From positions 1 through 7,638 of the forward strand of contig JASKZZ010000050.1 in NCBI GenBank assembly GCA_030147335.1: 7,638 bases of DNA. The letters are read 5' to 3'. This document shows positions 4,606 to 7,638 of the stretch, one piece after another. This DNA is from Herpetosiphonaceae bacterium (GTDB lineage: Bacteria; Chloroflexota; Chloroflexia; Chloroflexales; Kallotenuaceae). Under the pieces are notes generated by a model. The model was not told the origin of the DNA, did not search any database, and saw only the letters and a program-made list of their open reading frames with translations. A program made the position numbers and the translations under genes. The stretch's first letter is position 1; the number at the start of each line of letters is the position of its first letter.

Positions 4606-6291
4606 TTATCTATTTATGCCTGGCATGAAGGCTGTAGCCCGACCGTTTCCGTTGGCTGCATCATCAAGTGGAAGCGACTGCTGATCGCCGTCGATGTATG
4701 TTTGCTGCGCCGCCGAGAAAAAGCCAGTGAACAGCGGATGTGGCCGGTTTGGCCGTGACTTGAACTCGGGGTGGAACTGCGAGGCGACAAACCACGGATG
4801 ATCGCGCAGCTCAACAATTTCAACCAGCCGTCCATCCGGTGAATGACCCGACACCACAAAGCCTTCTGCTTCAAGCTGCTTGCGGTATTTGTTGTTAAAC
4901 TCGAAGCGATGTCGATGGCGCTCCAGCACAATCTCGCGCTGATACGCTTCTGCCGCTCGAGTTCCCGGCTCCAGCACGCAGGGATAGATGCCAAGCCGCA
5001 TCGTTCCGCCTTTATCCGTGATGTCGAGCTGATCGGGCATGAAGTCTATCACGGGCATGACGGTATGTGGATCGAACTCGGTCGAGTTGGCCGATGTGCC
5101 TTCCGGCAAGCAGCGCGCCAGGTAGATGCAGGCACATTGCATTCCCAGACACAGGCCAAGATAAGGCACGTTGCGCTCCCGAGCATAACGCGCCGCCACA
5201 ACCTTGCCTTCCACGCCGCGATAGCCAAAGCCGCCGGGCACAACAATGCCCTGTACATCACTCAACAGCTTGTGTGGATCTTCGTGCTCAAGCTCTTCCG
5301 AGCTGACATACTTAATGTCAACGTCCATCCCATGCGCAATCGCAGCATGACGCAGCGCCTCGGCTACCGAAATATACGCATCCTTGAGCTGCACATACTT
5401 ACCTACCAGTGCAATCGGAATCGAACGCTTGGGCTGCTTAATCGTTGTCACCAGGCTGCGCCACTCGTCAAGCTGCGGCTCGTGTGTTGGAAGCCCAAGC
5501 TCACGGATAACATAGGCATCTAAGCCGGCCGCATGCAGCACCAGCGGTACCTCGTAGATTGTCGATACTGTTGGCAGTGGAACCACCGCCTCCAGATCAA
5601 CGTCGCCAAACAGTGCGATTTTTTCGCGTACATCGTCGGGTACATCATGGTCGGAGCGGCAGATTAATGCATCAGGTGAGATACCGACGCGCCGCAGCTC
5701 CATCATCGAATGCTGCGTCGGCTTGGTCTTTAGCTCACCGGTCGCGCCGACATGCGGCAGCAATGTGACATGAATATAAAATACATTGTCGCGGCCGGCG
5801 TCTTTACGCATCTGTCGAATGGCTTCCAAAAACGGCAAGCTTTCGATGTCGCCGACGGTGCCGCCGATCTCAACGATCACCACGTCCGCGCCGGTCGCTT
5901 TGGCAACCGCTGCAATCCGCGCCTTGATCTCATTGGTAATGTGTGGAACAACCTGGATCGTTCCGCCGAGGTAATCGCCACGGCGCTCTTTTTGGATAAC
6001 CGAGCTGTAGATCTGGCCGGTGGTCACATTGTTGAGCTTCGACAGGTTCTCGTCGATAAAGCGCTCGTAGTGTCCAAGGTCGAGATCCGTCTCAGCGCCG
6101 TCTTCGGTGACAAACACCTCACCATGCTGGTAGGGCGACATCGTGCCCGGATCGACGTTGATGTAGGGATCGAGCTTTTGAATCGAAACCGAAAGACCGC
6201 GCGCCTTAAGCAGCCGGCCTAACGACGCCACCGAAATACCTTTGCCAACGCTGGAAACAACGCCGCCGGTTACAAAAATGTACTTAGTCAT
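4606..6291 (-). CDS. pyrG: CTP synthase (glutamine-hydrolysing)
   Basis: A 561-residue CTP synthase that makes CTP from UTP, ATP and glutamine, the last step of de novo pyrimidine nucleotide synthesis, in the cytoplasm. The N-terminal synthetase domain (about 1-270) opens with the family signature KYIFVTGGVVSSVGKG. It also has QKLDPYINVDPGTMSPYQHG, the Mg/ATP-linked EIGGTVGDIES (about 141-151) and the KTKPTQHS loop (188-195). The C-terminal class I glutamine amidotransferase domain (about 290-535) has the nucleophile C381 in LGLCLGMQ and the catalytic pair H507/E509 in FHPEFKSRP. The last 25 or so residues are a variable tail. I start it at the ATG at 6291, with AAGGA (6304-6300) 8 nt upstream. 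Upstream in-frame ATGs at 6300 and 6315 would extend the normal N-terminus without need. The 5' leader carries an upstream ORF and a terminator-like hairpin. Confidence 0.97.
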   Translation of the reverse strand: MTKYIFVTGGVVSSVGKGISVASLGRLLKARGLSVSIQKLDPYINVDPGTMSPYQHGEVFVTEDGAETDLDLGHYERFIDENLSKLNNVTTGQIYSSVIQKERRGDYLGGTIQVVPHITNEIKARIAAVAKATGADVVIVEIGGTVGDIESLPFLEAIRQMRKDAGRDNVFYIHVTLLPHVGATGELKTKPTQHSMMELRRVGISPDALICRSDHDVPDDVREKIALFGDVDLEAVVPLPTVSTIYEVPLVLHAAGLDAYVIRELGLPTHEPQLDEWRSLVTTIKQPKRSIPIALVGKYVQLKDAYISVAEALRHAAIAHGMDVDIKYVSSEELEHEDPHKLLSDVQGIVVPGGFGYRGVEGKVVAARYARERNVPYLGLCLGMQCACIYLARCLPEGTSANSTEFDPHTVMPVIDFMPDQLDITDKGGTMRLGIYPCVLEPGTRAAEAYQREIVLERHRHRFEFNNKYRKQLEAEGFVVSGHSPDGRLVEIVELRDHPWFVASQFHPEFKSRPNRPHPLFTGFFSAAQQTYIDGDQQSLPLDDAANGNGRATAFMPGINR

Positions 6292-6307
6292 CTTCCGCAT
6301 CCTTGCT

Positions 6308-6367
6308 CTACGCAATCTGCCAAATCGAAAGGGGAAGGTCGCTGAACCTTCCCCTGGATGGGTGCAT
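6308..6367 (-). CDS. Possible second leader ORF running through the pyrG leader hairpin
   Basis: The stop of the first leader ORF and a new ATG overlap as TAATG at 6369-6365. From this ATG a 19-codon frame (MHPSRGRFSDLPLSIWQIA) runs through the whole hairpin and stops at TAG 6310-6308, 16 bases before the pyrG ATG. It has no ribosome site of its own and would need re-initiation. If translated, the ribosome would melt the hairpin. The arrangement is suggestive, but short frames of this size are common by chance. Confidence 0.25.
   Translation of the reverse strand: MHPSRGRFSDLPLSIWQIA
6322..6354 (-). terminator. Terminator-like hairpin in the pyrG leader (candidate attenuator)
   Basis: On the minus strand GGGGAAGGT (6354-6346) pairs exactly with ACCTTCCCC (6339-6331), a 9-bp G+C-rich stem with a 6-nt loop. 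It is followed by TTTCGATTT (6330-6322), seven T in nine bases. It lies between the predicted pyrG promoter and the pyrG start, about 30 nt from the ATG, so it would be transcribed as part of the pyrG mRNA. It could be a regulated attenuator, or simply the end of transcripts from the upstream MBL-fold gene. Confidence 0.6.
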
Positions 6368-6423
6368 TACAAACGGCGCTGCGCCTGATTGATATCTGTG
6401 TTGCTCCCGCTCGGCTGGCTCAT
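6367..6423 (-). CDS. 18-residue leader peptide ORF upstream of pyrG
   Basis: The ATG at 6423-6421 is preceded by GGAGG (6434-6430) at a 6-nt spacing, one of the best ribosome sites in the window. The frame encodes MSQPSGSNTDINQAQRRL and ends at TAA 6369-6367. It lies about 15 nt downstream of the predicted transcript start and ends about 12 nt before the terminator-like hairpin. A small GGCG-CAG-CGCC hairpin (6385-6375) lies over its last codons. The peptide matches nothing I know. There is no run of a single regulatory codon, so a classical amino-acid attenuator is unlikely. Ribosome position could still affect the downstream hairpin. Confidence 0.5.
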   Translation of the reverse strand: MSQPSGSNTDINQAQRRL

Positions 6424-6444
6424 GCCACACCTCCACGGGCTTTT

Positions 6445-6453
6445 ATTATAACA
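6445..6453 (-). promoter_or_regulatory. Extended -10 promoter of pyrG
   Basis: The minus strand reads TGT-TATAAT (6453-6445), a perfect extended -10 element, in an A+T-rich patch. There is no good -35 at 17 bp, which extended -10 promoters can tolerate. The predicted start is near 6438-6440, giving a pyrG leader of roughly 147 nt. Confidence 0.65.
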
Positions 6454-6486
6454 TACCGTTAATTATTAGTAGCCAGCAATACATAG

Positions 6487-7128
6487 CTAGGCTGTGAGTG
6501 TAACAGGTCGCAGAACAACAACGCGCATTTCTTCGCCTTCCGCCGGCAGCGTGGACGGCGTCACTGACAGCTTATCAACAGCTGTATATTCCTTCAAGCC
6601 CAGCTCCTGCGCTATTTTTTCAAGCTGGTCCTGCGTATCGTACATCGGAATAACTGCTCGCGGCTCGATCCCGGCAATAATTTCAGCCAACTTAGCCGTG
6701 CCAAGCGTGCTTTGTGCCGGAACAAACAGAACGTCAACAGTTCCGATGTCTTCAAGCTGCCGTGTTGTCAGTTCGTGGCCAAGATCGCCTAAATGACAAA
6801 ACTTGGTGTCGTCCAGCTCAAGCACATAGATAGTGTTGTAGCGGCGCTGTCCGCCGGTCTCACCATCGCGATAGGTACGAATACCGTTGATCATGATGCC
6901 GCCGACCTCGTACTCGCCCGGCCCGTCGATAACAAACACGCGCTCTTTGTGCGGCTTGACCACGCCTGCATTGATCCGCTCCGCATCGACAACGCTTAAA
7001 GTGACAATCTGAGCGGTTGGCTTGCCGGGATCGAAGCTATCTGTTTTGGGAAACGGATCGTTGATAACAATGCCGTCTTTGCCGCGTAAACGCACGCATG
7101 AACGACCAAGGTATTGAATATCTGGCAT
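6487..7128 (-). CDS. UlaG-like metallo-beta-lactamase-fold protein lacking the HxHxDH motif
   Basis: A 213-residue protein with the layout of the UlaG-like (Lactamase_B_3) MBL superfamily. It has IQYLGRSCVRLRGKDGIVINDPF at the N-terminus, IDGPGEYEVGGIMINGI at about 67-83, FCHLGDLGHELT at about 110-121, DVLFVPA at 132-138 and PRAVIPMY at about 156-163. In active members the segment after IVT would be SHxHxDH. Here residues 44-52 are LSVVDAERI, so those metal-binding histidines and the aspartate are gone. The late histidine expected in IPMH is a tyrosine (Y163). Only the aspartate of GDLGH (D115) and H112/H118 remain. The fold is probably kept without a normal dinuclear metal site, so hydrolase activity is doubtful. 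The start at 7128 has AAAGGAG 8 nt upstream. It follows the partial upstream gene after 27 bp, probably in one operon. Confidence 0.85.
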   Translation of the reverse strand: MPDIQYLGRSCVRLRGKDGIVINDPFPKTDSFDPGKPTAQIVTLSVVDAERINAGVVKPHKERVFVIDGPGEYEVGGIMINGIRTYRDGETGGQRRYNTIYVLELDDTKFCHLGDLGHELTTRQLEDIGTVDVLFVPAQSTLGTAKLAEIIAGIEPRAVIPMYDTQDQLEKIAQELGLKEYTAVDKLSVTPSTLPAEGEEMRVVVLRPVTLTA

Positions 7129-7155
7129 CTTGTGAACTCCTTTTTACACTCGGTA

Positions 7156-7638
7156 TTATACGCCGTCGAGTTGGCCGTCGATCAACTCACCGTCGAGGTC
7201 TTCATGCTGGTTGCTTTTCAATGCTTCCTGAATCGTTCGCTCGGAGCCATAGCCAACCAGCAGATGTTCTTCGTTGAAGTTTAGCTCGCGGTCGTCGATC
7301 AACTCTGGCGGAATGCCGTGAGCCGTTACTCGCTCATGGAGCGCCGTCGCGTCAAGCCCTTGATCCTCGCCCGGCATATATTCCTCTCGTAGAATGCCCT
7401 CATCGAAATAGCGATAAGCGTAGCTGCCGGTTGTGTCGCTCCAGATCGCGTAGACCGTCGGCTGATCCAGGGCGTGGGCAACTGCTTCCGCAACCTGCCA
7501 CTCGTCGTCAACCTCCAACGACGAAAAGCACGCCGTCCAGTCTTGCTTTGGCTGTGACAGCACGAATACGGTCGGGCCGCCAAACTCGGTTAGAAGCGGC
7601 GTCCAATCCTCGGCAATTTCACGAGTAGCAATCCGAAG
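7156..7638 (-). CDS. Unrecognised protein, 5' end outside the window
   Basis: The frame stays open to the right edge, so at least the last 160 residues are present and the start is missing. A GTG at 7563 is in frame, but the residues before it (ATREIAEDWTPLL, then TEFGGPTVFV) look like normal protein, so I treat the gene as partial rather than starting there. It has aromatic, strand-like stretches (PTVYAIWSDTTGSYAYRYFD) and a notably acidic C-terminus (EDLDGELIDGQLDG). There are no membrane segments or motifs that I recognise. It is 27 bp upstream of the MBL-fold gene on the same strand and probably co-transcribed with it. No function is assigned. Confidence 0.7.
   Translation of the reverse strand, partial: LRIATREIAEDWTPLLTEFGGPTVFVLSQPKQDWTACFSSLEVDDEWQVAEAVAHALDQPTVYAIWSDTTGSYAYRYFDEGILREEYMPGEDQGLDATALHERVTAHGIPPELIDDRELNFNEEHLLVGYGSERTIQEALKSNQHEDLDGELIDGQLDGV

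Noticed and set aside
4843..5523. 226-codon plus-strand frame inside pyrG
   Set aside because: It lies wholly antisense to a strongly conserved CTP synthase and has no recognisable domain.
6292..6315. Longer pyrG starts at 6315 and 6300
   Set aside because: CTP synthases normally begin a few residues before the YIFVTGG motif; the ATG at 6291 gives this and has AAGGA at a proper distance.
1..7638. CRISPR array, tRNA/rRNA genes, insertion sequence or phage genes
   Set aside because: No regularly spaced repeats, cloverleaf or rRNA-like sequence, transposase or integrase motif was seen on either strand.

Overview
The window (about 52% G+C by eye) looks like ordinary chromosomal DNA of a bacterium. 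The style of several proteins suggests Chloroflexota, perhaps a Herpetosiphon-like or related lineage: a class E/F-like sortase on a proline/threonine-rich stalk, a UlaG-like metallo-beta-lactamase-fold protein with a GPGEYE motif, a NarL-type two-component pair whose kinase ends in a SISERATALGG-type block, and a stand-alone YgfZ-type protein. The taxonomic call is an inference from protein style and could not be checked by search. No rRNA, tRNA, CRISPR array, insertion sequence or phage gene was seen.

Layout from left to right. (1) 1-1984, minus strand: a two-component operon, with the histidine kinase (311-1984) upstream and a NarL/FixJ-type response regulator downstream, cut by the window edge. 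Kinase stop and regulator start share an ATGA overlap. A good sigma-70-like promoter (2025-2053) lies just upstream of the kinase. (2) 1985-2334: a 350-base gene-free stretch with three perfect inverted repeats, all with 5-nt centres, one inside a 51-bp compound palindrome. This is the most striking unexplained structure in the window. (3) 2335-3321, minus: a YgfZ-type folate-binding protein with the KGCYVGQE motif. (4) 3322-3486: a divergent promoter region with another nested inverted repeat. (5) 3487-4290, plus: a sortase made as a lipoprotein, ended by a strong intrinsic terminator. (6) 4335-6291, minus: pyrG (CTP synthase) followed 19 bp later by a three-helix small membrane protein, convergent with the sortase. 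(7) 6292-6486: a pyrG leader with an extended -10 promoter, an 18-codon upstream ORF with a near-consensus ribosome-binding site, and a terminator-like hairpin. This is a plausible attenuator arrangement. (8) 6487-7638, minus: a UlaG-like metallo-beta-lactamase-fold protein that has lost its HxHxDH metal motif, preceded in the same operon by an unrecognised protein cut by the right edge.

The genes do not form one pathway. They look like neighbouring housekeeping and envelope units: signal transduction, Fe-S/folate-linked maintenance, cell-surface protein processing and pyrimidine nucleotide synthesis. The novelty lies in the non-coding DNA (palindrome cluster, pyrG leader) and in departures from family norms (lipoprotein sortase, metal-site-less MBL protein, kinase with eroded glycine boxes). 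There is no clear evidence of a whole new multi-gene system.
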